In this document: positions 51,276-60,185 of the stretch, in pieces
How the letters are laid out: the number at the start of each line of letters is the position of its first letter
How positions within the stretch are numbered: the first letter of the stretch is position 1
Assembly: GCF_041435115.1 (NCBI RefSeq)
Contig: NZ_CP108046.1
Location: 5,456,001 to 5,520,000 of the forward strand
Length of the DNA: 64,000 nt
Direction: 5' to 3'
Origin: Streptomyces sp. NBC_00289
Lineage (GTDB): Bacteria > Actinomycetota > Actinomycetes > Streptomycetales > Streptomycetaceae
Made by a program: the position numbers and the translations under genes
The notes under the pieces: model-generated
What the model was told of the DNA's origin: nothing
The model's input: the letters and a program-made list of their open reading frames with translations, nothing else
Database searches by the model: none

Positions 51276-51962
51276 ATGGCCATCACCGACGACCTGCGCA
51301 AGACCTTCAGCGACCCGACTCCGTTCTACTTCGCCGCCGGCACCGCCGACCTGGCTCTGCAGCAGGCCAAGAAGGTGCCCGGCCTGGTGGAGCAGCTGCG
51401 CGCCGAGGCGCCGGCCCGCATCGACGCCGTACGCGGCACCGACCCGAAGGCCGTGCAGGAGAAGGCGGCCGCCCGGGCCAAGGAGGCCAGTGCCAAGGCC
51501 AAGGAGGCCCAGGAGAGCCTGCAGGCCAGGGTCGGCGAGTTCTTCGGCACCCTCGACGGTGACCTGAAGAAGCTCGGCAGCACGCTCGACGCGGACCTCA
51601 AGAAGCTCGGCGAGTCGGCCCAGGACATCGCCCTGCGTGGTGTCGGCGTCGCCGCCGAGTACGCCGTGAAGGCCCGCGAGACCTACGAGAAGGTCGCCGA
51701 GCACGGCGAGCAGGCCGTGAAGACCTGGCGTGGCGAGGCCGCCGAGGAGATCGAGGAACTCGCGATCGTCGTCGAGCCGAACGCCGAGCCGGCCCCGGTC
51801 AAGACCGAGACGCCCGCCCCGAAGCCGGGCCCCGTCAAGGCCGAGCCGACCCCGGTCAAGGCCGAGTCCGCCGCGGCCAAGAAGCCCGTCGCGAAGAAGG
51901 CTCCGGCTCCGGCCCCGGCGCGCAAGACCACCGCCAAGAAGACCACGCCGCCGGCCAAGTAG
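51276..51962 (+). CDS. HbhA-like protein with Lys/Ala/Pro-rich tail
   Basis: A 228-aa protein resembling mycobacterial heparin-binding hemagglutinin. It starts AITDDLRKTFSDPTPFYFAAGTADLA with one weakly hydrophobic region, then a long coiled coil (about 60-165, KAKEAQESLQARVGEFFG, LGSTLDADLKKLG), and ends with Lys-Pro-Ala repeats (KKPVAKKAPAPAPARKTTAKK). In mycobacteria the basic tail binds heparan sulfate; in Streptomyces it may bind cell wall, lipids or nucleic acid. GGGAGG precedes the ATG. The strong terminator after it shows a separate transcript. Confidence 0.88.
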   Translation: MAITDDLRKTFSDPTPFYFAAGTADLALQQAKKVPGLVEQLRAEAPARIDAVRGTDPKAVQEKAAARAKEASAKAKEAQESLQARVGEFFGTLDGDLKKLGSTLDADLKKLGESAQDIALRGVGVAAEYAVKARETYEKVAEHGEQAVKTWRGEAAEEIEELAIVVEPNAEPAPVKTETPAPKPGPVKAEPTPVKAESAAAKKPVAKKAPAPAPARKTTAKKTTPPAK

Positions 51963-51981
51963 GCACCGGGGCAGGTGTACG

Positions 51982-52010
51982 GGCCGGGCACTCCTGGAGT
52001 GCCCGGCCCG
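51982..52010 (+). terminator. Strong terminator after the HbhA-like gene
   Basis: GGGCCGGGCACTC and GAGTGCCCGGCCC pair perfectly over 13 bp around a 3-base loop (CTG). GTTCTCC follows instead of a T-run. Confidence 0.88.
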
Positions 52011-52070
52011 TTCTCCGGGTGACGGTTCCGGGAACGGGTACGGTGACCGCGTGAAGACAAGCCGATTCGG

Positions 52071-52427
52071 GTGGTGGACGTTGTGCTGATGCAGGGGTTC
52101 GCAGGGTTCATGTGGCTGCTGAGTGTCGCCATGATCCTGTTCAGCGGCTTCGCACTGCTCGACGCCGCCGTGCGCCGCGAGGACGGTTACCGCGCGGCCG
52201 ACAAGCAGACCAAGCCGTTCTGGCTGATCATCCTGGGCATCGCCTTCGTGGTGAGCCTGATCTTCCCGATCCTGTCGTTCCTGCCGATCATCGGCCTTGT
52301 CGCGTCCATCGTGTACATGGTCGACGTGCGCCCGGCCCTGCGCGGTCTGCCGGGTGGCGGCCGCAGCCGCCGAGGCGGCGGCTCCAGCAGCGACGGACCG
52401 TACGGGCCGTACAACGGCGGACGGTAG
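52071..52427 (+). CDS. DUF2516-family membrane protein
   Basis: A 118-aa protein with three hydrophobic segments (about 8-30, 50-70, 72-90) and a Gly/Arg/Ser-rich tail ([23 protein letters not shown]). DUF2516 proteins follow hbhA in mycobacteria (Rv0476), and the order XRE, HbhA-like, DUF2516 is kept here. Start GTG at 52071 or ATG at 52089 cannot be decided. Function unknown. Confidence 0.82.
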   Translation: MVDVVLMQGFAGFMWLLSVAMILFSGFALLDAAVRREDGYRAADKQTKPFWLIILGIAFVVSLIFPILSFLPIIGLVASIVYMVDVRPALRGLPGGGRSRRGGGSSSDGPYGPYNGGR

Positions 52428-52618
52428 CCCCGCCCCGTCGTACGCCGGCGCCGACGGCACGGCTTTCGCTCGCGTACGACTGCTGCCCGTGGTCCGGCCC
52501 GCGCCGGATGAACTGCCGTCCGGCGTGGCCCTTTTGTGCGGTGTGCGCCAAGTGACCTGTCGTCCGGGGCGCGTCCGTGGGCCGGGCGCGTGTCTGTGAT
52601 CCGAGGCCGGCGTGGGGG

Positions 52619-53953
52619 CTACGGCGTCCGGTCCAGGAGCAGTACCGCCACGTCGTCCGTCAGCTCGCCGCCGTTGAGGTCGCGGACCTCGTTGACCGCG
52701 GCCCGCAGCAACTCCTCGCCGCGCAGTCCCTCGGCGAGCTGGCGACGGACCATCTCCACCATGCCGTCCTGGCCGAGGCGTTCCCGGCCCTGGCCGATGT
52801 GGCCCTCGATGAGACCGTCGGTGTAGAGCATCAGGCTCCACTCGGCCCCCAGCTCCACCTGCATACGCGGCCAGCGGGCTCCCGGCAGCAGGCCGAGGGC
52901 GGGGCCGTTGTTGTCGTACGGCAGCAGCTTGGCCGGCCGGCCCGGGCGGGCGATCAGCGGCGAGGGGTGGCCCGCCAGGCACAGGCCCGCGCGACGGCCG
53001 TCCGGCGCGATGTCGACCGTGCACAGCGTCGCGAAGATCTCGTCGTCCGAGCGCTCGTGCTCCAGGACCTGTTGCAGCGTCCCCAGCAGTTCGTCCCCGC
53101 ACAGACCCGCCAGGGTCAGCGCCCGCCAGGCGATGCGCAGCTCCACGCCGAGCGCCGCCTCGTCGGGCCCGTGGCCGCAGACATCACCGATCATGGCGTG
53201 CACCGTGCCGTCCGGGGTGCGGACGGTGTCGTAGAAGTCGCCGCCGAGCAGGGCACGCGAACGGCCCGGACGGTAGCGGGCCGCGAAGCGCAGGGAGGAG
53301 CCCTCCAGGAGGGGCGTGGGCAGCAGGCCCCGCTCCAGTCGGCGGTTCTCCTGGGCGCGCATCCGGCCCTCGGCGAGCCGCCGCTCGGCCGTGTCGGAGC
53401 GCTTGCGCTCCACGGCGTAGCGGATCGCGCGGCTCAGCAGCCGAGCGTCCAGTTCGTCCCGGAACAGGTAGTCCTGGGCGCCCACCCGCACCGCCTCCGT
53501 GCCGCGTTCGGCGTCGCCGGACGCGGTGAGCGCGAGGACGGCGTGCCGGGGCGCGAGCCGCAGCACGTGCCTGAGTACGGCCAGTTCCTCGTCGTCACCG
53601 GACAGGCCGGGGGCGGTCAGGGCGAGGTCCAGCAGGATGCAGTGGACGTCGTCGGTGAGCAGCCGCTCGGCCTCGGTGAGGTTGCGGGCGGTACGGATGC
53701 GGATCGGCCTGCCGGCCGCGTCCTGCAGTTCGGGCACGGCTGTCGAGCCGCCCGGATCGTCCTCTATGAGCAGGAGCGTCAGGTGGGGCTGAGTGGTGCC
53801 CTGGGCGGTACCGGCCGTCGTCCCGGCAGGCATCGCGGCCGTGGCTTCGGTGCGCGGGGCCTCTTCCCTGGAGCGGCCGCTGGGTGACGCGACCGGCGCC
53901 TGACCACTCTCCACGGCCGGGATCGCTCTCTGCCGCGGTACGGGTACGGGCAT
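52619..53953 (-). CDS. Receiver-PP2C phosphatase (SpoIIE type)
   Basis: A 444-aa protein. Residues 1-65 are disordered; a receiver domain spans about 58-190 (TLLLIEDDPGG, ILLDLALTAPG with the phospho-acceptor Asp, VGAQDYLFRD); a PP2C/SpoIIE phosphatase spans about 230-440 (LGGDFYDTV, MIGDVCGHGPDEAAL, ELTDDVAVLLL). Such proteins dephosphorylate anti-sigma antagonist proteins or the like. The receiver has Arg instead of the conserved Lys, so phosphorylation may be altered. ATG at 53953 follows AAGGAA; the frame continues to an ATG at 54088 whose extra residues look partly coding, so the start is uncertain. Confidence 0.85.
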   Translation of the reverse strand: MPVPVPRQRAIPAVESGQAPVASPSGRSREEAPRTEATAAMPAGTTAGTAQGTTQPHLTLLLIEDDPGGSTAVPELQDAAGRPIRIRTARNLTEAERLLTDDVHCILLDLALTAPGLSGDDEELAVLRHVLRLAPRHAVLALTASGDAERGTEAVRVGAQDYLFRDELDARLLSRAIRYAVERKRSDTAERRLAEGRMRAQENRRLERGLLPTPLLEGSSLRFAARYRPGRSRALLGGDFYDTVRTPDGTVHAMIGDVCGHGPDEAALGVELRIAWRALTLAGLCGDELLGTLQQVLEHERSDDEIFATLCTVDIAPDGRRAGLCLAGHPSPLIARPGRPAKLLPYDNNGPALGLLPGARWPRMQVELGAEWSLMLYTDGLIEGHIGQGRERLGQDGMVEMVRRQLAEGLRGEELLRAAVNEVRDLNGGELTDDVAVLLLDRTP

Positions 53954-54394
53954 CGTCTTGGGTTCCTTCCCTCCCCCCGAGGGCATGGTGGGGCGAGGGA
54001 CCTCGACCCACCGACGGGGACCATAGCGGTAGTCGGCGCCGCAACGGAATGGTGTGAGGCCGGCCGCTTGGGCGTCGGCCAGTGTCATATGCCGCGATCA
54101 GTACATCAGTTGGACAGGTCAGAGGTGTCGCCGGGATGACGAACGTCACGTTGGCGGCAGGCCGGGCGTGGGACAGATCACGTGGCGCGGGTCACCGCCA
54201 CCCGAACCCCGCTCACCTGGACCGCAACGCCGTTCACCCTGCCCGCAGGCGCCGTTCACCTGCCCCACCGACGCCGTTCGCCGGGCTCGCGCATGCCGAC
54301 CGCCCCACCCCGCGGGCACCGCCCCGCTGACTGCGGCCTCGCCCCGCGGGCGCCGCCCGGCTGGCCGAGGCGCCGCCCGTCCACCTCCGTACGC
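53954..54394. promoter_or_regulatory. Upstream region of the phosphatase gene with 22-bp periodic repeat
   Basis: No gene is called here except for a possible N-terminal extension of the phosphatase. From 54183 to 54292 five units with a 22-base period are visible. Cores read GGGTCACC, CGCTCACC, CGTTCACC, CGTTCACC, CGTTCGCC starting about 54188, 54209, 54231, 54253 and 54275. The core resembles the direct-repeat units (GTTCACC) of PhoP boxes, but no function is shown. CCCCGCGGGC with CGCCGCCC appears twice at 54308-54360. Confidence 0.5.
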
Positions 54395-55480
54395 TCACGC
54401 GTCCGGTCGTACCACCCCGAGTATCGGCATGGAACCGGCCCCCGCGACGGTCACCGTCCGTCCGGGTCGCGGGGCGTGCACGATCGCGCCGTCCCCCACG
54501 TACATCGCCACATGGCTGGCGTCGCCGAAGTAGATGACCAGGTCACCGGGCCGCATGTCCTCGACGGCGACGTGCGGCAGCTGCTTCCACTGCTCCTGCG
54601 AGGTGCGCGGGACGGGATGCCCGGCGTGCGCCCAGGCCTGTGAGGTCAGGCCGGAGCAGTCGAACGTCTTCGGGCCCTCGGCGCCCCACTCGTAGGGCTT
54701 GCCCAGCTGGGCGGTCGCGAACTCCACCGCCTTCTTGCCCTGCTCGCTCGCGCTGCCGTCGATGTCGTCGAGGATTCCGGAGTCGAGCCAGGTGGTCTGC
54801 GCCTGACGGGCCGCCGCCTCCTCCAACTCGGCGAGGCGCTCCTTGTCCTCCTTCTCCAGCCGGGACTCCAGCTCCTCGGCCGCCGCGATCCGCTGCTCGA
54901 CCTTCTTGGTGGCCGCGGCCTTGGCCTTGCGGCCCGCCTCCAGTTTCTTCCACTGGGTCGAGGCGTCCTTCGCGTACAGCTCCAGGTCCTGCTGGGTGCG
55001 GGCCATCTCCCCGAGAAGACCCTTGGTCGCCCGCTGGCCCTGGAGCACCCGGCCGGCGCCGTCGAGGAACTCCTGCGGGTTGTCGCTCAGCATCAGGTGG
55101 GCCTCGTCCGGCAGCCCGCCGCCGCGGTACTGGGCGCGGGCCGCGGCGCCCGCGCGGTCCTTCAACTCGGCCAGCTTCTCCTGGCCCTTGACGATTTTCT
55201 TCGCCAGCTCGACTATCTGCGCGGACTGCCGCTGGGCCTTCTCCTCGGCCGCGTTGTACGCGTCGGTGGCGACGGCGGCCTCGTGATAGAGCGTCTCGAG
55301 CTGTCTGCGGACGGCCTCGAGGTCCTTGTTCGGCGGGAGCGCCGGGGCGGTGCCCGAGCCGGCCGCCGGTGACGCCGTGGGGTCCGGGGCTGCGAACGCC
55401 GTGCCCGGTGCCGTGAGGACGGTGACCGCGCACACCACCGCCACGGCCGCGGTGATCAGTCCGCGCCTGCCCGCTCCCAT
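54395..55480 (-). CDS. Secreted NlpC/P60 peptidoglycan hydrolase
   Basis: A 361-aa exported hydrolase. Signal peptide residues 1-31 (LITAAVAVVCAVTVLTA, AFAAP). A long coiled coil (about 50-225) with repeated Lys/Ala/Glu heptads (VEQRIAAAEELESRLEKEDKE) precedes the NlpC/P60 domain (about 245-361), with catalytic Cys near 275 in TFDCSGLTSQAW, His in DASHVAMYVG and IVHAPRPG. It cuts peptide stems between D-Glu and the diamino acid. It is similar to RpfB/RipA partners in other actinobacteria. Upstream I saw no clear c-di-AMP riboswitch. Confidence 0.92.
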   Translation of the reverse strand: MGAGRRGLITAAVAVVCAVTVLTAPGTAFAAPDPTASPAAGSGTAPALPPNKDLEAVRRQLETLYHEAAVATDAYNAAEEKAQRQSAQIVELAKKIVKGQEKLAELKDRAGAAARAQYRGGGLPDEAHLMLSDNPQEFLDGAGRVLQGQRATKGLLGEMARTQQDLELYAKDASTQWKKLEAGRKAKAAATKKVEQRIAAAEELESRLEKEDKERLAELEEAAARQAQTTWLDSGILDDIDGSASEQGKKAVEFATAQLGKPYEWGAEGPKTFDCSGLTSQAWAHAGHPVPRTSQEQWKQLPHVAVEDMRPGDLVIYFGDASHVAMYVGDGAIVHAPRPGRTVTVAGAGSMPILGVVRPDA

Positions 55481-55712
55481 ATCCCTGCCCCCGAATCCCT
55501 GTTGCCGCCATCTGATTTACCGTCAGTAACTTACGGACGCCTGAGGGATCGTGCCATGTCGTCGCGCAAAGAGACAGAGGCACTGCAAGGCCGCGCGAAG
55601 CGTTTTCTCCCCCCTTCTCCCCGCGGCACGACGATCTCCCCGCCTGTGTGACGAACGACTCACGGAGATCGTTCCCCGCAGGTCGGACGGGGGAAGCGGG
55701 CGGCCGGAGGGT

Positions 55713-56537
55713 TCAGGCGCGCGGCGCCAACGCCTCCCAGCGCAGGGTCACTTCACCCTGCCGCCACCGCACGGGCCCGTCCGTCACCGGCCAGTCGGCG
55801 GCCAGCTCCCGCACCGCCCGGATCCAGCGCTGCCGGGCGCCGTACGACACATAGGGCGCGGCGGCCGCCCAGGCGCGGTCGAAGTCACGCAGGAAGGCGT
55901 GCACCGGCTCGCCGGGGACATTGCGGTGGATGAGCGCCTTCGGCAGGCGCTCGGCCAGGTCCGAGGGGCGCTCCAGCGAGCCGAGCCGGGTCGCGAAGGT
56001 GACCGTGCGCGGTCCCTCCGGGCCGAGCGCCACCCACACGTGCCGGCGCCCGATCTCGTCGCAGGTCCCCTCGACCAGCAGCCCGCCCCGCGAGCCGGTC
56101 GCCGGGTCGCCCGGTGCCAGCCGCCCGCACAGCCGCTCCCACACCGCGGCGACCTCCGCCTCCTCGTACTGGCGCAGGACGTTCGCCGCGCGGATGAGCA
56201 GCGGCCGCTGAGGAAGGGGAATCTCGAAGCCGCCGTGCCGAAAGACGAGCCCGTCGCGCTCGTAGGGCTTCGCGGCGGCGACCCGCGCCGGTTCGATCTC
56301 GACGCCGACCACGCGCGCGTGCGGGGCGACGTCACGCAGCCGGGCGAGCAGTTCGACGGCGGTCCAGGGGGCCGCGCCGTAGCCGAGGTCGACGGCGACC
56401 GGATCGGCGGCGCGACGCAGTTCGGCGCCGTGCGTGGCCGCGATCCAGCGGTCCATACGGCGCAGCCGGTTGGGGTTGGTCGTCCCGCGCGTCACCGTTC
56501 CCACGGGGCGGGTCGCTGCGCGGGCGGCGGCAGTCAT
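55713..56537 (-). CDS. SAM-dependent methyltransferase-like protein
   Basis: A 274-aa protein with the class I methyltransferase start VAVDLGYGAAPWTAVELLARL near residue 65 (Gly-x-Gly-like SAM loop) and VVGVEIEPARVAAA, the acidic ribose-binding loop. The middle has WERLCGRLAPG and GGLLVEGTCDEIGRRHVWVAL. The ATG at 56537 is chosen over upstream frames because it precedes the basic, conserved start. The substrate is not known. It is divergent from mshA across a repeat-bearing gap. Confidence 0.78.
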   Translation of the reverse strand: MTAAARAATRPVGTVTRGTTNPNRLRRMDRWIAATHGAELRRAADPVAVDLGYGAAPWTAVELLARLRDVAPHARVVGVEIEPARVAAAKPYERDGLVFRHGGFEIPLPQRPLLIRAANVLRQYEEAEVAAVWERLCGRLAPGDPATGSRGGLLVEGTCDEIGRRHVWVALGPEGPRTVTFATRLGSLERPSDLAERLPKALIHRNVPGEPVHAFLRDFDRAWAAAAPYVSYGARQRWIRAVRELAADWPVTDGPVRWRQGEVTLRWEALAPRA

Positions 56538-56892
56538 ACGTACGAGGGTATGCGGGTACCCGGGACGCGCGGTGCGCACCAGGGGACCGGCCGACGGTGC
56601 GCACCTGGACCCGGTGTGTATCCCGGACGGCGGTGCGCACCAGGGGACCGGCCGGGCCGTGCCCACCCGCGACCCGCCGCCGTGCGTCCCGCTTCCCATG
56701 CGCCCCGCACGGGCCCCCAGTCACCCCACCCACCCACCACGCATCCAGACCTCGAACGGTTGAGCGATCTCCGGTAATGATTCGGCAAATACGGGGAGGC
56801 GGGAAATGGAGCAGCGTCTTCCGGTGTTGGAGAGCCATGGAGGGTCCCCCACGCCCTCCGACAGGCATGTCCGCAGCAAGGAGGAACGCCAA
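56538..56892. promoter_or_regulatory. Divergent promoter region with GGTGCGCACC palindromes
   Basis: GGTGCGCACC, a perfect 10-bp palindrome, occurs at 56571, 56596 and 56632. The 24-base sequence starting CGGTGCGCACCAGGGGACCG is found exactly at 56570-56593 and 56631-56654. AT-richer bases with TACGGGGAGGCGGG near 56800 precede the mshA leader. The region lies between the methyltransferase and mshA genes and probably holds both promoters. Confidence 0.6.
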
Positions 56893-58230
56893 GTGAGCCA
56901 GTACGTCAGCAGGCTCGGGCGGCGCTCCCCGGCGACACCCTCCCGCCTCAGGCTGCACCGGCGCCCCCGCCGGGTGGCCATGCTGTCCGTGCACACCTCA
57001 CCGCTCCACCAGCCGGGCACCGGTGACGCGGGCGGCATGAACGTCTACATCGTGGAGCTCGCGCAGCGGCTCGCCGCGATCAACATCGAGGTCGAGATCT
57101 TCACGCGCGCGACCACCGGCGGTCTCCCGCCGACCGTCGAGCTCGCCCCCGGTGTCCTCGTCCGCCACGTCGACGCGGGCCCCTACGAGGGCCTGGCCAA
57201 GGAGGACCTCCCGGCTCAGCTGTGCGCCTTCACGCACGGTGTGATGCAGGCGTGGGCCGGCCACCGCCCGGGCTACTACGACCTCGTGCACTCCCACTAC
57301 TGGCTCTCCGGCCACGTCGGCTGGCTCGCCGCCCAGCGCTGGGGCGTCCCCCTCGTCCACGCCATGCACACCATGGCCAAGGTCAAGAACGCCAACCTGG
57401 CCGACGGCGACACCCCCGAGCCCGCCGCCCGCGTCATCGGCGAGACGCAGATCGTCGCCGCCGCGGACCGCCTCATCGCCAACACCGCCGAAGAGGCCGA
57501 CGAACTCGTCCGGCACTACGCCGCCGACCACGGCAAGGTCGCCGTCGTCCACCCGGGCGTGAACCTCGAGCGCTTCCGCCCCGCCGACGGCCGCGCCGCC
57601 GCCCGCGCCCGCCTCGGCCTGCCCCAGGACGCGCTGATCCCGCTCTTCGCGGGCCGTATCCAGCCCCTCAAGGCCCCCGACGTCCTCCTGCGCGCGGTGG
57701 CCGTCCTCCTGGACGAGCGCCCCGATCTGCGCCCGAGCCTCGTGGTCCCGGTGGTCGGCGGCCTCAGCGGCAGCGGCCTGGCCAAGCCCGAGGGCCTGCA
57801 GAAACTCGCCTCGCGACTCGGCGTCGCGGATGTCGTACGGTTCTGTCCGCCCGTCGGCCAGGAGCAGCTGGCGGACTGGTTCCGGGCGGCCTCCGTCCTG
57901 GTCATGCCCTCCTACAGCGAGTCCTTCGGCCTGGTGGCCATAGAGGCGCAGGCGGCCGGTACGCCGGTGCTGGCGGCCTCGGTCGGCGGCCTCCCGGTGG
58001 CCGTACGCGACGGGCAGACGGGCTTCCTGGTCCAGGGGCACCGTCCCGCGGACTACGCGCGCGTGCTGCGCGACTTCGCCGACGACCCGGCCCTGTCGCC
58101 CCGGATGGGCGCGGCCGCCGCCCGGCACGCCCAGTCCTTCGGCTGGGACACCGCGGCCGCCGCCACCGCGGACGTCTACACGGCCGCGACCCAGTCCCAC
58201 CGGCGTCGCGTACGCTCCCACCATGGCTGA
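56893..58230 (+). CDS. mshA: D-inositol-3-phosphate glycosyltransferase
   Basis: MshA makes the first mycothiol intermediate from UDP-GlcNAc and inositol 3-phosphate. The 445-aa GT4 enzyme shows [25 protein letters not shown] near residue 30, the N-terminal inositol-phosphate and UDP loop, [46 protein letters not shown] and [20 protein letters not shown] (the E-x7-E motif). GTG at 56893 with AGGAGG eight bases upstream fixes the start. It overlaps the next gene by 8 bases. mshD is at 8581. Confidence 0.95.
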   Translation: MSQYVSRLGRRSPATPSRLRLHRRPRRVAMLSVHTSPLHQPGTGDAGGMNVYIVELAQRLAAINIEVEIFTRATTGGLPPTVELAPGVLVRHVDAGPYEGLAKEDLPAQLCAFTHGVMQAWAGHRPGYYDLVHSHYWLSGHVGWLAAQRWGVPLVHAMHTMAKVKNANLADGDTPEPAARVIGETQIVAAADRLIANTAEEADELVRHYAADHGKVAVVHPGVNLERFRPADGRAAARARLGLPQDALIPLFAGRIQPLKAPDVLLRAVAVLLDERPDLRPSLVVPVVGGLSGSGLAKPEGLQKLASRLGVADVVRFCPPVGQEQLADWFRAASVLVMPSYSESFGLVAIEAQAAGTPVLAASVGGLPVAVRDGQTGFLVQGHRPADYARVLRDFADDPALSPRMGAAAARHAQSFGWDTAAAATADVYTAATQSHRRRVRSHHG

Positions 58231-58723
58231 TGCAGAGACGGCGGCCCAGGTGATCGAGGGCTTCCTGAAGGACGCCGAACTCGAATGGGAGAGCCCCGCT
58301 CCCGGCAACTACGTCGTGAAGCTCCCCGGCACCCGCAAGCTCTCGACGACCGTCTCACTCCTGGTCGGCAGACACTCGCTCTCCCTCAACGCCTTCGTGA
58401 TCCGCCACCCCGACGAGAACGAGTCCGGCGTCCACCGCTGGCTCCTGGAGCGCAACCTCAAGCTGTACGGCGTGAGTTACGCCGTCGACCCGCTCGGCGA
58501 CGTCTACGTCACCGGCAAGCTGCCGCTGGCGGCCGTCACCGCCGACGAGACCGACCGCCTCCTCGGACAGGTCCTGGAGGCGGCCGACGGCAGCTTCAAC
58601 ACCCTTCTGGAGCTGGGCTTCGCGTCCTCGATCCGCAAGGAGTACGCGTGGCGCGTCTCCCGCGGCGAGTCGACGCGGAACCTGGAGGCGTTCGCCCACC
58701 TGACACAGCGCCCGGCCGACTGA
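58223..58723 (+). CDS. YbjN-domain protein
   Basis: A 166-aa protein of the YbjN/type III chaperone-like fold ([68 protein letters not shown]). Its start lies within the end of mshA, so the two are coupled in translation. This pairing with mshA recurs in actinomycetes as far as I remember. Function unknown, probably a chaperone or regulatory partner. Confidence 0.88.
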   Translation: MADAETAAQVIEGFLKDAELEWESPAPGNYVVKLPGTRKLSTTVSLLVGRHSLSLNAFVIRHPDENESGVHRWLLERNLKLYGVSYAVDPLGDVYVTGKLPLAAVTADETDRLLGQVLEAADGSFNTLLELGFASSIRKEYAWRVSRGESTRNLEAFAHLTQRPAD

Positions 58724-58784
58724 CCTCGACGAGACTCCTTCCGGGCTCTTTCGAGGCCGCCTTACGTGTCCTCCATGCAGGACG

Positions 58785-59615
58785 CTATCCGCCGCCCGCC
58801 ACCGGTCGCGTTCCTTCCGCCGACCTTGCGAAGGCGTACCGCCCCGGTGTGACTCCCACCAACTTCCGGAAGTGGCGCGTGAGATGGGACTGGTCGAAGA
58901 AGCCGGTCGCCGTGGCCACCTCGCCGGGCGGGCGGCCGTCGAGCAGCAGACGGCGGGCGCGGTCGACCCGGCGGGAGTTGAGGTACTGGTGCGGGGCGAT
59001 GCCGTAGGCGCTGCTGAACGCCCGTACGAGATGCGCGGGATGGGCGTGTACGAGCCCGGCGGCCTCCTCGAGGCCGAGGCCGTCGACGACGTGCTCGTCG
59101 AGCAGCTCCCGCAGCCGGCGGGCGAGGACCGGGTCAGGGCGCGGAGCGCCGGCCGCCAGGGCAGGCAGCAGCCGGGCACGCAGCCGTTCGGCGATGAGCG
59201 TCAGCCTGCTCTCGGCCTCCAGCTCGTCACCGGGCCGCTCCATGGCGGTGTGCAGTTGGCCGACGCGCAGGCGCAGCACCGGGTCCCGCAGGTCGGGCGC
59301 GTCGACGGCGGCCCCGATGAGGTCGTCGGCGAGCCGGCTGTCGTCCAGGTACAGGACCCGCTTGCGGAAGCCGTGCGGGGTGGCGGGAGAGCCGTTGTGC
59401 GGAACGTGCGGCGGCAACAGGGACACCGTGTCGTCCGGGGTGCCGTGCTCGTGCCGGTCGAGGTCGTACCGGACGGCCCCGTCGTCCACGATGAGCAGCG
59501 TCCACGCGTCGTGGACGTGCATCGGATAGGCGTACTCCGTGAAGTGGGCGTGGAACACCTCGACGACACCCGGGATCCGGGGACGCCAGGCGGTCACCTC
59601 GCGCTGAGCGGCCAT
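58785..59615 (-). CDS. AraC-family transcriptional regulator
   Basis: A 276-aa regulator. The N-terminal half is a cupin-like ligand domain (AYPMHVHDAWTLLIVDDGAVRYDL); the C-terminal half holds two helix-turn-helix motifs (LGLEEAAGLVHAHPAHLVRAFS and ATATGFFDQSHLTRHFRKLVGVTPGRY). It is divergent from the DUF2000 gene with only 49 bases between them, so it probably controls that gene. ATG at 59615. Confidence 0.9.
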   Translation of the reverse strand: MAAQREVTAWRPRIPGVVEVFHAHFTEYAYPMHVHDAWTLLIVDDGAVRYDLDRHEHGTPDDTVSLLPPHVPHNGSPATPHGFRKRVLYLDDSRLADDLIGAAVDAPDLRDPVLRLRVGQLHTAMERPGDELEAESRLTLIAERLRARLLPALAAGAPRPDPVLARRLRELLDEHVVDGLGLEEAAGLVHAHPAHLVRAFSSAYGIAPHQYLNSRRVDRARRLLLDGRPPGEVATATGFFDQSHLTRHFRKLVGVTPGRYAFARSAEGTRPVAGGG

Positions 59616-59664
59616 GCAAAGAACGTACAAGACGGTGCCGTACACGGGTCGGCAGTCTCAAGGC

Positions 59665-60129
59665 ATGAACGCAGGCTTGAACGCAGACATGAACGCACGA
59701 ACGAACCCGGAACCGGTCATCCGCTTCGACACCAAGATCGCCGTACTGCTGCGCGAGGACCTGGAGCCCTGGCAGCGCCTCAACGTCACCGCGTTCCTGG
59801 TCAGCGGCCTCGGATCGCAGGTGCCCGAGGTGATCGGGGAGCCGTACGAGGATGCCGACGGGGTGGCCTACCTGCCGATGTTCCGCCAGCCGGTGCTGGT
59901 CTTCGAGGGCACGAAGGAGACGCTGAAGGCCGCGCACACGCGCGCACTGTCGCGCGCGCTGCCCCGAGCGCTCTTCACGTCCGACCTCTTCTCCACGGGC
60001 AACGACCGCGACAACCGAGCGGCGGTGCGAGCCGTGGGAACGGCGGAACTGGACGTGGTGGGGCTCGCGGTACACGGCCCGAAGAACGCGGTGGACAAGG
60101 TGCTCAAGGGGGCACGGATGCATCCGTGA
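59665..60129 (+). CDS. DUF2000-family protein
   Basis: A 154-aa protein of DUF2000 (FDTKIAVLLREDLEPWQRLNVTAFLVSGLG, YLPMFRQPVLVFEGTKETLKAAHTRAL). DUF2000 proteins resemble peptidyl-tRNA hydrolase-like or nucleotide-binding small domains; function not known. The N-terminus is a short repeat of MNAxLNADMNAR, seen also as AACGCA at DNA level. It is divergent from the AraC gene, its likely regulator. Confidence 0.8.
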   Translation: MNAGLNADMNARTNPEPVIRFDTKIAVLLREDLEPWQRLNVTAFLVSGLGSQVPEVIGEPYEDADGVAYLPMFRQPVLVFEGTKETLKAAHTRALSRALPRALFTSDLFSTGNDRDNRAAVRAVGTAELDVVGLAVHGPKNAVDKVLKGARMHP

Positions 60130-60185
60130 GGGAGTGCGGGTGGGGCACGGTGGGGCCGGGACCGGGGCCGGGGACCGGACCGTGC

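Noticed and set aside
55481..55712. c-di-AMP (ydaO) riboswitch before the NlpC/P60 gene
   Set aside because: Such genes often have one in Streptomyces, but I could not find the conserved core or paired elements here.
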